Assembly (NCBI GenBank): GCA_019677205.1
Contig: JAAMXY010001307.1
Coordinates: 1-52,189 of the forward strand
Source: Pinguiococcus pyrenoidosus
Taxonomy: Eukaryota; Sar; Pinguiophyceae; Pinguiochrysidales; Pinguiochrysidaceae
DNA length: 52,189 bases
Direction of reading: 5' to 3'
In this document: piece by piece, positions 1 through 11,600 of the stretch
Position numbering within the stretch: the first letter of the stretch is position 1
Layout of the letters: each line of letters begins with the position of its first letter
The notes under the pieces: generated by a model
Database searches by the model: none
Told to the model about the DNA's origin: nothing
What the model saw: only the letters and a program-made list of their open reading frames with translations
Position numbers and translations under genes: made by a program

Positions 1-3000
1 ATGCCCGGACAGAGCGTGAACTTGGGCGGAAGGTCGTCGTCGTCTCCGTCTTCCGGAGCGGCCGCCTCCACTGGGTTCATCGCCGTGGACAGGGAGTCGA
101 AGCGACTCCTCCCCTCCGGAAGCTTGAACTTCTGATCGTAGAAGCAAACGTGATGCAGAAGGCGCCGCAGCGCGACGATCGCGATTCTCGCCTGCGCTTC
201 TCGATTTGACTTGATCAGGGACTGCAGTCGGGAGACGTACTCGGGCACCAGCTGCTTGGGCAGCGCGTTCTTCACCAGCAGCAAGTTGATGCCATCGAGC
301 ACACGGGCCAGAGTCGTTGCTATCCACGAGCTTGGAAAGGGATTCGGATCCACTGTCAGCCGCGGACGATGCGTAGGCCATCGCGAGACGGGCAGGTTGC
401 TCGTCAGATCGGTCTTCGCGTTCTCCAGCAGCGGAAAGAGAATGCCCCGGAAGATTAGCTCCCAGGTCTGCTTGTCGAAGGTGCTTTCCCGGATGCTTTC
501 CACGGTGCTCGTCTGCTCTTCGTCGCCCGTCAGGGCATGCAGGAGCGAGTCGAAGGCCAAGTTCCGCGTGCGAAGCCGCGGCTCGGAGACGAGGCTGCTG
601 AGTCCGAGCAGGAGGGGCCACCAGATCTGAATACGCTCTTCGTCCAGGTTCACGCGATTTCCTCGGTCACCCGTGTCGCTGCTTGCCGCGTTCACGGGGC
701 TGACGGCGGTTTGGACGGATGGCGTGCGATACTTCAGCTCGTCGGAGATGTCGGAGAGCAGGTGGAGCGCCTGCAGCGAGATGTTTCCATCCACGCCTCG
801 GGCAAACTTTATCAAGCAGTTGATGAACTCAATGACGTCCCCGCCTCTTGCCGTGCGAATCAAGGTTGCTTTCCCATTGCCCCTTGCCTTGTCCTCGCGG
901 CCGGCCTCGGTGGCCTTGCCATCGCCCTCCTCGCCTCGGTCTCCGGGATCGCGCTCCTCCAGCAGCGCGAGGAGCGTCTCGTAGGCTTGCGTGCAAAGGC
1001 CCAGCTCCACGCCAGCCTTGTCCGAAGCTGCCAGGCTGAGGACGGACAGAATCGAGCGCCATCCGGACTGCAAGTTCTTGCTCTGGGTCCTGGCCAGGTG
1101 GGACACGCAAGCGAGGACGTGCTCCCGAACCGGCGCAACCTGCGAATGGCTGTAAATGTTCTCAAACGGCTCGAGGAACACGCGCTGAAAGTTGAAGTTC
1201 GTCAGCTCGGTCTTCTTCTCGAGGAACTTCGAGCTGAGCTGGCGCAGCGAGTCCACCGCGATCATGGCGAGGTGCTGCTCGTCCGCGATCCCCACGCAGG
1301 AGAAATGCCAGCCCATTGCATCCCAGATGTCGGCCCATTCCAATCTGCTGCGGCTATCGATGTTGAAGTCCGCGACTTCCACGAGCTTCTGGAGACTGAA
1401 GACCCGCGGGCGAGCCCCGACGCGGACGCGCGAGGCGAAGCTGAAGCCGAAGCCAATGCCGAAGCTGCCCATCGTCTGGCTCAGCTCCCCGCCAGCATTC
1501 TCTTCGCTGGCGTCATTGCCACGGTGCTGAATCACCGAGCGCCGTCGCGACAAGCGTGGCCCCGCCGGGGCGCCCCCCCGCGCTTCCGCTGCTGAGCTCG
1601 AATTGGAGATCTCCTCGATGGACACCACGCAGAGGCTGTGGATGAAGTACCGCAGGCAGGTGAACCCGAGGCGCGCCGAATAGACGAACAAGCGGTCGAT
1701 GGTCAAGGGATCGATGGCCGTCGTGACCTGCGCCGCATTTGCGCTCTCGATGGCTCCCACCGCATCGTGTGACTCCGACGACGTCGCCGCCGTGGAAGTT
1801 CCCGAGGCGCTTCGGTATCCTTCCTCCTCCGAGAAGGGCGGCAGAGCTTGCCCGGCGCTCGACGGCGACGCGCTGGAGAGATTCAGGTGGAGTCGGGCAA
1901 TCTGAGACACCACCCTCAGGATCGGAAGCCAGGAGGTGCCAAGGTATCCTCCGGCGCTCAAGGCCACGTTCACGACGCTCTTCATGCACATCACGTTCTT
2001 GGGAGAGAGGGCAACCGATCGCCCAGCAAAGCCCACGCCGGTAAACTTCACCAGGCCGCCAATGAGCGCCACTCGTGCCGTCACATGTGTGGTGACACCC
2101 GCGACGAAAATCGAAGACTCCAGCAGCCGGAGCGTCATCTCGACAGTCTCCTCGTCCTCCGCAGACTCCAACACGTGGCTGATGACGGCCGTGATGGGCG
2201 CCCAGATGACTTCAAACATCGGCTGCACCTGCGCTTGCGGCTGCGTGAGCGTGGTGAACCGGTGGTACAGCTCCTCCTCGACGCTTTCAGGCGTCAGCTT
2301 GGAAGTGTCCGCCGGCGACCTGGAGCCGGCCAGAGAGTTGCGGGTGCGCGAGACGAGCTCACGCTGCGTGTTGCGCAGCATCTCGGCCCGTTCAAGGTTG
2401 TACAGCTGGCGCTTTCGCCTTTCCGTGTCCTCCCTCGACAGGAAGAACTCATTCGACGCCGAGCTGCGCTTCCGTGCCCTCTCGCGCTCCTCGTTGTCCT
2501 CCGCTAGCGTGATCTCATTGCTCTTCACCCGCTCGTAGATGCCGCGAAGGAAGGCTTCGTCCAGGTCCTGGCCGCCCGCGCCGATGCCCCTGTTGTTGCG
2601 GATGAAGTCCTCCACCGACATTCTTCTCTCCGGTCGCAGGTTCGGGTTGTGCAGATCCGTGTTGAGCATGATGATCGAGAAGGACAGGATGAAGGCGGTG
2701 TCTGCCGACGGGAAGACCTCCGGATTCTGGAGGCAGTAGCGCTCGGAGAACTTCTCCATCATCCGGTCAATTTTCTGCGCTTCTCCGGGCAGGCGGAAGC
2801 CCGACAGGTACTTGCGGATCGCTTCGTCCACCAGATCCTCCGCGAAGTCCATCATCTCAACGTAGGCATGGAGCACACGGACGTTGAAGCCCCCGTGGTA
2901 CTCCGGCTCCCGCCCAAGATAATCGCCGATCGCAGTCTTGCTCAGCTTGCTGCTCGGCGACGCCTGCGACAGCAAGAAAGCGGCAACGTCCTGCGGATCC

Positions 3001-4868
3001 TTGCCGACGACGCCCTGTTGCTGCAGGAAGGTGATGCCAGCCGCGGGCTTGAGATTGAACTTCGTGGCGGCCGCTTGGAGCACCTCGTTGGTCTTCTGCT
3101 TCTTCTTGAAGACTTCCATGATCGTTCCCCCTCCATTGCCGTTGGCGTTCTCCTCCGCGGCATCGGACCCATTCGTGCGTCCAGGGGTGCCTCCGTTGGC
3201 GAGCTCCGGAGCGTCCAAGCCGGCCTGGGACGCCGATCTTGGGATGTCGACGTTGTCCACGTCGTCCTCGTTGTCTGGCACAGCTTCGGCTTCTCCCCCG
3301 ACCGAAGCGGCGGCCTCCTTGAGGCTCTCGAGGATGGCGTTGAGCCCCCCCAGGCTAAGGACTCGCAGCTCCCGATGCTGCTCGGAGTCCGACGAGATCA
3401 TGCTCGAGTTGGGGTTGGCGGCCTTGCACACCTTGGCGAGAGCGAGGGTCACCTCCTTGAACAGGTCTCGCTCGTTGAGGTGGCAGTCGTAGTCGATGAA
3501 CATCTCGAGGATCCGGCGGCTGTCGGAGCAGATGTGCGAGAACACCTCGAGCACCAGCAGCTTGTGCTCGAAAGCGCTGTTCTCCGAATCGAGGATGCGC
3601 ACGAAGATGTTGGTCACGAAGAGCTCGATCTCCGCCTTGCACTTGGCCTTGAAGTTGTGCAAGACCGCCAGGAAGAGCTTCAGGGAAGCGCCGACGACAG
3701 ACGTCACGCTGGACGTACAGTTTCGGAGCAGCGACGCACAGAGGTAGTGCTTCACGGCGAAAATGAAGCGGCTGTCCGTCTTGAAGGCGGGGCCGGCGTT
3801 CTTGAGGGTGGTCAGCAGCAGCTCCAGGGCGAGCTCCTTCGAGGCGAGACTCACGACGTCCGTCCCGAAGAAGTCGTTCCCGGATCCGCTATTGCCGTTG
3901 TAGTCCACATTGTCGATGGTCAGGCCCCTCGAGCTGAGCTTGCACAGTGCGCGAAACACCAGGAAGCCATCCCGATGTTCCGCGGAGGCGAATCCGGAGT
4001 TCACGTCGTCTGCGTCGATCTCCAGCGATCCAGTGGACGCATTGTGGTCAATGCCGTTCTCGTCGGTGTGATCCTCCAGGCTCAGCTGCCGCTCTGCAGC
4101 CAACTCCAGCGCCCTGCTTTCCATGCGCTGAAACACCATGCTGACGATCTGCGTCAGCGTCGCATGCGCCGTGGTGCGAATCGTGCGTTGCGTGCCGTTC
4201 ACCAAGTACACGTGATAGCACGCTCGGATGGAGCTCAGCAGAGACGCCTCCCGCACAAGGCACACGTTGCTGGTCACGAGAGTGAGCAAGGCCTTGATGA
4301 CCTGCAGCTGGACCCCGTCATCGGTCATCGAGTTGCACGAGCACACCACCTCGACGATCTCATCCACGAGCCGCTTCGACGCCAAGGGCGCCTCCGGCTC
4401 CTTTGCTTCTTCGGTTCCTTCTTCATCCAGGGCCTTGGTTGAACTTGCCGCTGCTGCGGCCGTCGGGGCCGTCGCTGCCGCTGACTCGCCGTTCGCCTCG
4501 CCTTGGTCTTTCGCTTCTCCGGCTCCGCCGGGCTTGCTCTCCTTGGCGCTGCTCACGGTCGACGCTGCCTTGCCCCCGGTGTCGACCAGCTCGTTGCCAG
4601 GGAGGTATCCGTACGCAGCAAGCTTCTGGATGGTGTCCAAGCCGATCTCCACCGTCCGCGCATGGCCAGATGTGCAGGCAATCTTCAGCAACGGGAAGTA
4701 CGGCGCCGCATTCTGCTGCACCTGCGTCTTCTCCTCTGTTTCTTCCGCTTCCTTGATCGCCGCCTCTAGCTTGGCTTCCATCTCATCGCACACACTCTTC
4801 AGCGCGTGCAAATAGCGCGGCGCCTCCTTCTTAAAGCGGCCGATGGCCTTGGACAAAATGTGCTCCAT
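1..4868 (-). CDS. BIG-type Sec7 ARF guanine nucleotide exchange factor (3' part outside the window)
   Basis: One frame stays open from an ATG at 4868 to the left edge of the window, giving about 1,622 residues with no stop, so the C-terminus is missing. The N-terminus (about residues 1-170) resembles the DCB dimerisation region of BIG1/BIG2. A HUS-box-like stretch (YDCHLNERDLF, near residue 459) follows. The Sec7 domain spans about residues 583-796, with IGDYLG, the hydrophobic-groove sequence and the glutamic finger in FRLPGEAQKIDRM (Glu696). HDS-like helical repeats follow. The family exchanges GDP for GTP on ARF GTPases at the trans-Golgi and recruits coat proteins. No ATG is seen upstream in the open frame near 4869-5040, so the start at 4868 is preferred. 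A low-complexity Ala/Glu segment lies between DCB and HUS. The gene diverges from the coiled-coil gene at 5406. Function is inferred from the strong Sec7 match. Confidence 0.9.
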   Translation of the reverse strand, partial: MEHILSKAIGRFKKEAPRYLHALKSVCDEMEAKLEAAIKEAEETEEKTQVQQNAAPYFPLLKIACTSGHARTVEIGLDTIQKLAAYGYLPGNELVDTGGKAASTVSSAKESKPGGAGEAKDQGEANGESAAATAPTAAAAASSTKALDEEGTEEAKEPEAPLASKRLVDEIVEVVCSCNSMTDDGVQLQVIKALLTLVTSNVCLVREASLLSSIRACYHVYLVNGTQRTIRTTAHATLTQIVSMVFQRMESRALELAAERQLSLEDHTDENGIDHNASTGSLEIDADDVNSGFASAEHRDGFLVFRALCKLSSRGLTIDNVDYNGNSGSGNDFFGTDVVSLASKELALELLLTTLKNAGPAFKTDSRFIFAVKHYLCASLLRNCTSSVTSVVGASLKLFLAVLHNFKAKCKAEIELFVTNIFVRILDSENSAFEHKLLVLEVFSHICSDSRRILEMFIDYDCHLNERDLFKEVTLALAKVCKAANPNSSMISSDSEQHRELRVLSLGGLNAILESLKEAAASVGGEAEAVPDNEDDVDNVDIPRSASQAGLDAPELANGGTPGRTNGSDAAEENANGNGGGTIMEVFKKKQKTNEVLQAAATKFNLKPAAGITFLQQQGVVGKDPQDVAAFLLSQASPSSKLSKTAIGDYLGREPEYHGGFNVRVLHAYVEMMDFAEDLVDEAIRKYLSGFRLPGEAQKIDRMMEKFSERYCLQNPEVFPSADTAFILSFSIIMLNTDLHNPNLRPERRMSVEDFIRNNRGIGAGGQDLDEAFLRGIYERVKSNEITLAEDNEERERARKRSSASNEFFLSREDTERRKRQLYNLERAEMLRNTQRELVSRTRNSLAGSRSPADTSKLTPESVEEELYHRFTTLTQPQAQVQPMFEVIWAPITAVISHVLESAEDEETVEMTLRLLESSIFVAGVTTHVTARVALIGGLVKFTGVGFAGRSVALSPKNVMCMKSVVNVALSAGGYLGTSWLPILRVVSQIARLHLNLSSASPSSAGQALPPFSEEEGYRSASGTSTAATSSESHDAVGAIESANAAQVTTAIDPLTIDRLFVYSARLGFTCLRYFIHSLCVVSIEEISNSSSAAEARGGAPAGPRLSRRRSVIQHRGNDASEENAGGELSQTMGSFGIGFGFSFASRVRVGARPRVFSLQKLVEVADFNIDSRSRLEWADIWDAMGWHFSCVGIADEQHLAMIAVDSLRQLSSKFLEKKTELTNFNFQRVFLEPFENIYSHSQVAPVREHVLACVSHLARTQSKNLQSGWRSILSVLSLAASDKAGVELGLCTQAYETLLALLEERDPGDRGEEGDGKATEAGREDKARGNGKATLIRTARGGDVIEFINCLIKFARGVDGNISLQALHLLSDISDELKYRTPSVQTAVSPVNAASSDTGDRGNRVNLDEERIQIWWPLLLGLSSLVSEPRLRTRNLAFDSLLHALTGDEEQTSTVESIRESTFDKQTWELIFRGILFPLLENAKTDLTSNLPVSRWPTHRPRLTVDPNPFPSSWIATTLARVLDGINLLLVKNALPKQLVPEYVSRLQSLIKSNREAQARIAIVALRRLLHHVCFYDQKFKLPEGRSRFDSLSTAMNPVEAAAPEDGDDDDLPPKFTLCPG

Positions 4869-5405
4869 GACGGTGGAAATGCGCACACAAGCCTCCGCGA
4901 ATGCCACTAACGCATTACGAAGTCGAGCCAACGCCCACCTATGCGCAGTGAAAGCCTGATGAGGAGCGTGAAGCGGCCCAGTTGCGGAAAGAAAGGGGCC
5001 GAAGTCGGCGTCGAGACATGCGTTTAGGATTCTTTGGTGCCGCGCGCGACGGACGGACGCCACTTTCAATCGTTTCTTTAAACGTTATTTGTTTATAATA
5101 GACGAAAATAGAAGGAAATACTGAGAATACTTACTCGAGAGGGTAGCTTAGAATCAGCCAATTATGGGGACCAAAAAAAGCAGAAAAACGACACAGAAAA
5201 GTATCTCATATATTTATAGAATTTATATCATATACCTACAAATTCTATAGTTTCCCAGTGGGGCACCTGTGACCAATGGTTTATCATACTATCTATTTAA
5301 AATAGGGCACGTTCAAATCTGCTCCTTTTCCCGCCATTTCGAGAACGAGCTTGAACAGGCGAGCCTCTGCCGTGAAAGGTGCATCCCAAGCAGCTTTTCG
5401 CCACA
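4869..5405. promoter_or_regulatory. Divergent promoter region of the ARF-GEF and coiled-coil genes
   Basis: This 537-base spacer has an AT-rich core (about 5070-5300) between GC-rich flanks. It holds CCAAT boxes at 5158-5162 and 5273-5277. An E2F-like TTTTCCCGCC at 5326-5335 lies 71 bases before the coiled-coil gene ATG. No convincing coding exon is seen. The assignment as a shared promoter is inferred from gene orientation and these motifs. Confidence 0.5.
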
Positions 5406-8400
5406 ATGTCTGCCTCCAACGTGGACTCCGAGTTCGAGGCTGCTGTTCAGCAGGAAATGCGGCGCTTGGAAGCCGAACTGCTGGCTGGGAAAGACATCTT
5501 CGCCAATCTGCGCGAAGAAGCCAGGGTTCGTTTTCACGCATTTCAACACTTCTTCCGCCTCTACGGCGCCTCGAGGGCGAAGTCAAGGATGCCTGAGTTC
5601 CTTACCCGCCTGACGATTGGACAGGTTGACGCTGACGAGGTGTATACGCCGGCGCCGCACGCCCATGGAGTCGATCCTTTTCAGCATCAAAGCCCTCCCA
5701 GGCAGACGCCGTTCGCAAACTTCGACGCAGCCAGAGGGGAGTCTCCGCGCGGACCGGAGACAAACTTTGATGAAGACGAGAACTTTCGGACGCCTCTCCA
5801 GGGGCCTCCGAATGCAGACCCAAGAAGCAACGACACCTGGCGCAGCAACCCAAGCCCGAATCTCGCGCGGCAGAAGATGCTCGTCGATCTGTACGGTATG
5901 CTTTGATTCGCTTTGCTTTGCTTTGCTTTGCTTTGCTTCGCTTTGCGTTGCTCTCCTTTTCCCTGTTTCTCCTTGAGGCCCTTTTACGCTGGTTGAAGAC
6001 CTTGAGGCTTATCCAATATTTGGAACTCTCCATCTCTCGCCTCCTCCCAGGTCCTTCGGTGCTCGCGCCTGCGCCCTCTCAGCCAGTTGCCTCTCTGAGG
6101 CAAGGCAACTTCAAAGCTTCGGATCCGGTGTACAAGCCTAGGCGAGCAAGCGATGGGGCAGACCTTCTTCGGCGGCAGCACCAGCTTCAGGAGAAGGGCG
6201 CTGGCGTAGACCTGATGCACGAAGGCAATCGGCGGCGCTCACGGCATAGCTTGCCAACCGACAGCGGCAGCCGCCTTGGCTTCGGAAGCAGCCCCACGGA
6301 GGCGGAGAAGCTGGAAAAGCAAGCTAGGCATGCGTCGGCGGAGCAGCAGCGCCGAATCCTTGAAGAGCAGATTGCGGAGAATCGAGAACGAAAGCGGAGA
6401 GAGAAAGAGGAGCAGAGGTTGTGGGAGGAGCGCGAGCACCTGCAGCTCGAAGCCTTTCGAGCTGCGGAGAAGGAGAAAGAGAATCGGCAGATGCAGCAGC
6501 GGCAGCTGGAGGAGCGACGGTACATGGAGTTCCTACAACAGCAGCAAGAAGCTGACCGCGTACGAAGGAAGCAGGAGCAACAGGAAGCCGAAGCCGACGC
6601 TGCAGCCGCCACGTCCCCCCAAGACTGGCACAGCTCCGGTCCCCACCTTCGCACCGGGGCGCTTGATCCGAGGCTTGAGAATCCCAAAGGCGGCAACATC
6701 GCCCGACGGAGAATGCTAGAAGCTCTCTATGGTCCCGCAACGGTTGCGCCGATGACGGGCCTCGGCGACGAGCAGTCTTGCTCGTCCCCGACCTGGTCCC
6801 AAGGGCCATCAGTTCAAGTCGGCCAAGGCCAAGCTGCTCCTGGTGGGCCAGTCCTATCAGGTGCCACTGCCAATGCAAGTGCAACTGCCGGCGTGGCACC
6901 GTATGGCAGCGCGAGGCAGCGGATGCTCGCGGATCTCTATGGAGTTGCTGCGACCGCCACCTCGCCAGTGCACCCGAGCGAGACCGCCGGCAGGGTGCTG
7001 TCGCCGGAGCTCGCTGGAGGTGGCGCGGGGGCAGCGCAAGGTCTTGCTGGCGTCGGCACTCGCAGCTTTGCTCGGCGAGGCTTCGGAGTCGCAGACGATG
7101 CCGCTGAAGAGCTCATCGCCAAGCGCACCACCCAAGCTGCGCTGCAGAAGCAGATGCTGGATGCCCAAGTGGAAGAAGTCCGGCAACGCAAGCTTCGCGA
7201 GCAAGAGGAAGAGCGGCGGCGGGAAGCGCGCGAGCTCGCGGCCATCAAGCGCGCAGAAGAACAAGCTAGGAAGGAAGAGGAAGAGAAAGCAAGGGCGGCA
7301 CGCGAGAAGGAGCAAGCAGAGTTGAATCGGCTGTACCAAGAGCAGGAGGACGCCATTCGGCGGAAGAAGAAATCCCACCGTGCTGCCCTGGGACAGAACG
7401 GGCGGGCCTCCCGGATTGGGGAAGGACCTCACTCTCCTCAGCCATCGCCGGCGTCGTATCATCTCCATCATTCCCCCGCTGCGTTTGAACGGCCCGGCAG
7501 GGGGGATCTCGCAGAAAAGCAACCCCTCTCTAGCCTCCGTCGTGGCCATGGCGATGCGGTGCCCTCGGTGAAGCAGTCAACCATTGCTGACAAGCGATCG
7601 GCCGAGGCTCATCGCTACAGAAGTCCACTGGACGTGCCCATCGCCAAGTCGATGGGCAAGACGGCCCGCGACGAGGCATCCCCAGGCAACGGCAGCAACG
7701 CCTTCGGTGCGAGTCCTTCCGAGCAACGGCCGACAAGTGCGGGTTCCACCGGCTACTTCGAGCAGGGCGATCGCTCTGGAGACCGCGCTCCGGCCTATGG
7801 CAATGGTGGTCTGGCAGTAGCGAGCACGGAGGGCGGAAGGAAGTTGATCGGAGCTGCAGAGCCGTCGCTCATAAACGTCAGCGAGCTGATGCCCCCTAGC
7901 CCACGCTCTCAGCGGGCAACGCTGCTGGACGACTCGTACAAAGCGTCGATGCGGTCAGTCGAGTCGGATCCGCGCAGGAGCACATCTGGCGAAAGCAGTA
8001 TCCGATACACCGAGACGTCCTTCTTGGGGGTAAGCCCAAAGGATGACGATGCGCAAGGAGGGCGGAGGCTTGGAGGCAGAGCACACGAGCGCACGCACGG
8101 ATCCGGCAGCGAATGGCGGGGAAATCGGGGCTCGTCCCGGATGTCTCCGCCCAGCAAGGACCCGGTGCCGTTCGAGGCGGAGATTCGAGCTCCAGGTCAA
8201 ACCCAACAGGCTCGCGTGGGTCCACAAGCGTCAGCGTCACCACAGCCGAGCAGCTATCAAGAGGCGCTCCGCCCATCGCTGCGAAGCACGCACCGCCCTT
8301 CGACGGGTGAGATGTCGCTTCAAGGAGAGTCTTGCCTGGTCTATCCCGATGACCATGAGTTGAACTCGTTCGTCGACTCGTCGGGAACGATGGGCCTCCA

Positions 8401-8623
8401 ACCCATCGCCCCCAATCAGGCGGCGACGGAAGGGACGTCTGCGAAATCCGGAAGGCTTCAGAGCCATCGCGAGGATGATACGGAGGTAATGGTGATGCAG
8501 ACAAGATCGTCCGTCGCCGGCGGCGTTGCGGAAAGCCATGTATCGCACGAAAGCGACGAGCTGAGCCTGAGCTTTGACGTCCATCACGTCGATCCTCCCG
8601 CCAGTGCCGAGGAGCCAATCTGA
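5406..8623 (+). CDS. Coiled-coil protein, possibly centrosome/spindle-pole (CSPP-like)
   Basis: Two exons, 5406-5895 and 6051-8623, join in phase (GGT split G/GT) to give 1,020 residues. The intron (5896-6050, GTATGC...CCCAG) contains a TTTGC pentamer repeat. The start is the ATG at 5406; an open extension upstream begins only with GTG. The protein is mostly disordered with two charged coiled coils, about residues 245-350 (rich in Arg, Glu and Gln) and 505-630. A motif R-[QR]-x-M-L-x-x-L-Y-G occurs three times, ending near residues 163, 390 and 460; the first copy straddles the intron. Gln/Glu/Arg helices of this type occur in CSPP1 and CCDC66, which act at centrosomes and cilia, but the match is one of style rather than a clear domain. 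The E2F-like promoter site and ciliary neighbours are compatible. It could also be another cytoskeletal coiled-coil protein. Confidence 0.55.
5896..5950 (+). repeat. TTTGC pentamer microsatellite in an intron
   Basis: About six near-perfect copies of CTTTG/TTTGC with one TTCGC variant lie at the 5' end of the intron at 5896-6050. It is a simple repeat. The pyrimidine-rich character on the sense strand is noted, but no function is implied. Confidence 0.75.
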
Positions 8624-8695
8624 CCACAAGCATGGAAAGTACTTGAGCTATGTTTAACAATGGAAGGCAGGAGAAGTCTACAACGACGAGCGGAC

Positions 8696-11600
8696 CTACG
8701 ATAGGTCAAATCCTGCGCCAGATTCGATCGCCAGAAGCAGCTTCTCCCGCAGTACCTTCTCCGACGAGTAGGCGGGGAGCTTCAGGATGTTGAAGCAGGT
8801 TGAAGCAGTCGGCAAGCGGTCATTGTCTCCCGCCAGGCTCATGATGGGCCCCGACGCCCGCTGGATCGTGAACCGTGGATTCAAGGTCTCAAACCCCAGC
8901 GGCGGAGGCCGCTGACACGAAGTCGTGAAGCGCAGAAAGAGCGCCTGCTGCGTCGGAGTGAGCGTCTTGACCACCTTCCAGAATCTGCGAACGACGCTGT
9001 CGTTGTTGTGGTATCCTCCCGAGTACCGGGTATGCCTCCGAAGATCGTCCATGTCGATTCCCTCCTTGCTCGTGCCGCTCACAAGGAGCTGTAGCTCGGG
9101 CTCGTTGAACATGAGGAGGCCCGGCGTTGCGCTGCCAAGCACTTTCCGAAACCCCTCCATGAACGCAGACGCCTGGTGCGCGACCCTGTCCACAACATAG
9201 TGCTTCGCAATGGCGTTGGTGTAGCGCAAGCGATTTCGCTTCGTCACCGTTATCCCTCGGCCCCCGGGAATGAGGTCCCTCTCCGTGGGCTCCCCCCCAA
9301 GCCCGTCACTCTCGGTGACGGAAAAGGTCAGGCAAAGATCTTCGACGTCTCCGTCGTAGCGAACAAGAAAGAGCAGCTGCTTGTACAGCTCCATGTCGAG
9401 CGATCGCAGGTCTTGCATCATGTGCAAGGCATTGTATCTGCCGCGCAGGAAGCTCAGGAAGCTATGCGCGAAGCGGGGCTCCACCGTGATTCCCTCCAGC
9501 AGCGCCTTTCCGAGAACGGAGCCGATGAAGTAGTAAAACTGGAGGTGCTGGCTGCCAAAGACGACCCCCGAGCTCGGGTTCGGATAGAGCATCCGACCAT
9601 CCACGCCATCGTTTTCGGTGTACTGAAAGAGGCCGAAGTCCGGATTGAAGGCATGGGCGCACAGATCCGTGAGGAACTCCTTGAAAAGGCCACCCATGTC
9701 GATCCCCGCCTCCTCTTCACCGGTCTGTGGGTTCACGTAAATGACGAAGACGCGGCCCCTCATCGCGGCGGGGTTCAGGGGCCCCATGTTTCGCAGGCCG
9801 TCCTCCAGGACGTAGCCCCTTCGGATGCGGACTTGAACCCTCCTGCTGGAGCTGTCTCCAAACTCCTGCCCCTCTTGCTCGGCATTGCGCACGCCCTCCA
9901 CGCGGGCCTTCCAAATCCACAGCCGTGCGCGGAAGGGCACGAGTCCGCTCGCGATGCCCAGGCACAGTCCCACGCGGCCCCTGCCCAGGCCCATGGGGCC
10001 GGCGTCTTCGACGCGGTAATCTGCCAAGGCTGCCGCAGCGGCCACCTGCAGCGACTTGATCTCGCTTTGTACGAAAGGAAACTCCGCATCCTCGCAGACC
10101 CACATCGCCGCCGGCGCCAAGGGACGCCGGCTGTTCCTGTCATGCAGTGTCCTGTAGAAGTCCCCTCCCGCCGAGAGGAACCAGGGAAGGAATGCCTCCT
10201 GCGGCAAGCCTCGGATGATCGCTTCGCCCGCTGCCGTCGTTTGCGTCCGCGACGAGGCGGCGCTTCCTTCCATGGCAAGGGCCAGGATCTCGTTTCCGTG
10301 GTCCCAGGCCATTCTCCAGATCAGCTTCTTCATGACCTTCAGGAGGCGACGGAGCTGAGCGAGGCTCAGGTGCGACTTTGGTTGCCCCGCGCGCTTCGTC
10401 TCCGGGTCGGCGGCATCAACTTCGTAGAGCACCTGGTCCTCCAGAATGATGAGCTGATGCGCCACGCATCGCACCACGACTCCGAGGATCGCTACCGACG
10501 CTGTCGGGAGCATGGCCGGCCACCTTTCCGAAGATCGGGGCCTTCCAGAGGCGTCGAAGTAGACTTCGAAGCCATAGTCCCGAAGCGGATCCCACTGTCC
10601 AGCGAAGGTGTCCCCGTCGGTCCCGTACCTCTCTTGCCACGTAGCCCACAAGGCCGGAACGGCCAAGGATGCGAACGATGCTGCGTTCAGCAGGCTCAGC
10701 GTATTCGTCTGCTCCTGTGGATGGGGCGGCCACCGGGTCCACAGCACGCAGGCGAATCTGCAGATCGCGTCAACGAGAGCTGGGTCCTGGGGCACCATTC
10801 GATCCACGTCGGCCGCTCGGCTCTCGTACTCCTCCTCATCCGCGTGCATGGCCGCTCGAATCTGGTTGGTCATGTACGCGGACACGTTGCGCCCCTCTGC
10901 GACCGTTCGAGAGGTGTTGGAGGTGTCCAGTAGACCCACGCTCGCTGTCGCCGGGTTGGACGGTGCGCTGGGTCGCGTGGTGGGGGCGCCGAAGAGGCCT
11001 CGGGTGAGTCGCGCCTTGAAGCCTCGTAGCCAGGTCGTGATGCTGCTAGCCTTGGCCATTTTCTCTTCCTCGGCGATCTGCAAGACCGTGGCATTCGATA
11101 TCTGCGTTGGAGGACAGAGGTTGGTTTGAGGGTCCCGTCGGGAGGAGCTTTCAGGTTAGGAGGCGCACCTCGTTTCCTTCCCGCTCTTCCTTCGCAGTAA
11201 TCCTGTCGAGCAGCTCGAAGGGCGCCCCTCGGCTTGCGGCCGTCATCAGCCAGCGCAAGAACTTTCCGCGCACGAAGACCCCTCTGAGCTCGTCACGCAG
11301 CACTTGTGGGACGGCAACAACAGTGAGCTCGATCTTGGAGTTGGGGTTGGCGAAGCAAGACACGACGCCCCGGTCCTTCAGAATTCCGTCAGGAATCCGC
11401 GCAAATCCAACGGCAAGCGCTTCCACCGCCTGCGCAATCGAAGCCGTGGCAGGCTCTGCATCGCGCGGGACGACGCTGATCAAGGAGACGAGGCGGAGCA
11501 GATTCGTTGCTAGCCAAAGATCGGACGTCAGCACTTTCTCGGCGGGCGTGCCCGTCTTTGGGGCTGTTGGCAGGGCGGTCTGGAAGATGGTGCTGGCCTC

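Noticed and set aside
2649-4442. 597-codon plus-strand open frame
   Set aside because: It is antisense to the Sec7 gene, has no domain, and arises from GC-rich third positions of the real gene.
9176-10933. 585-codon plus-strand open frame
   Set aside because: Antisense to the HECT domain, which is unmistakable on the other strand.
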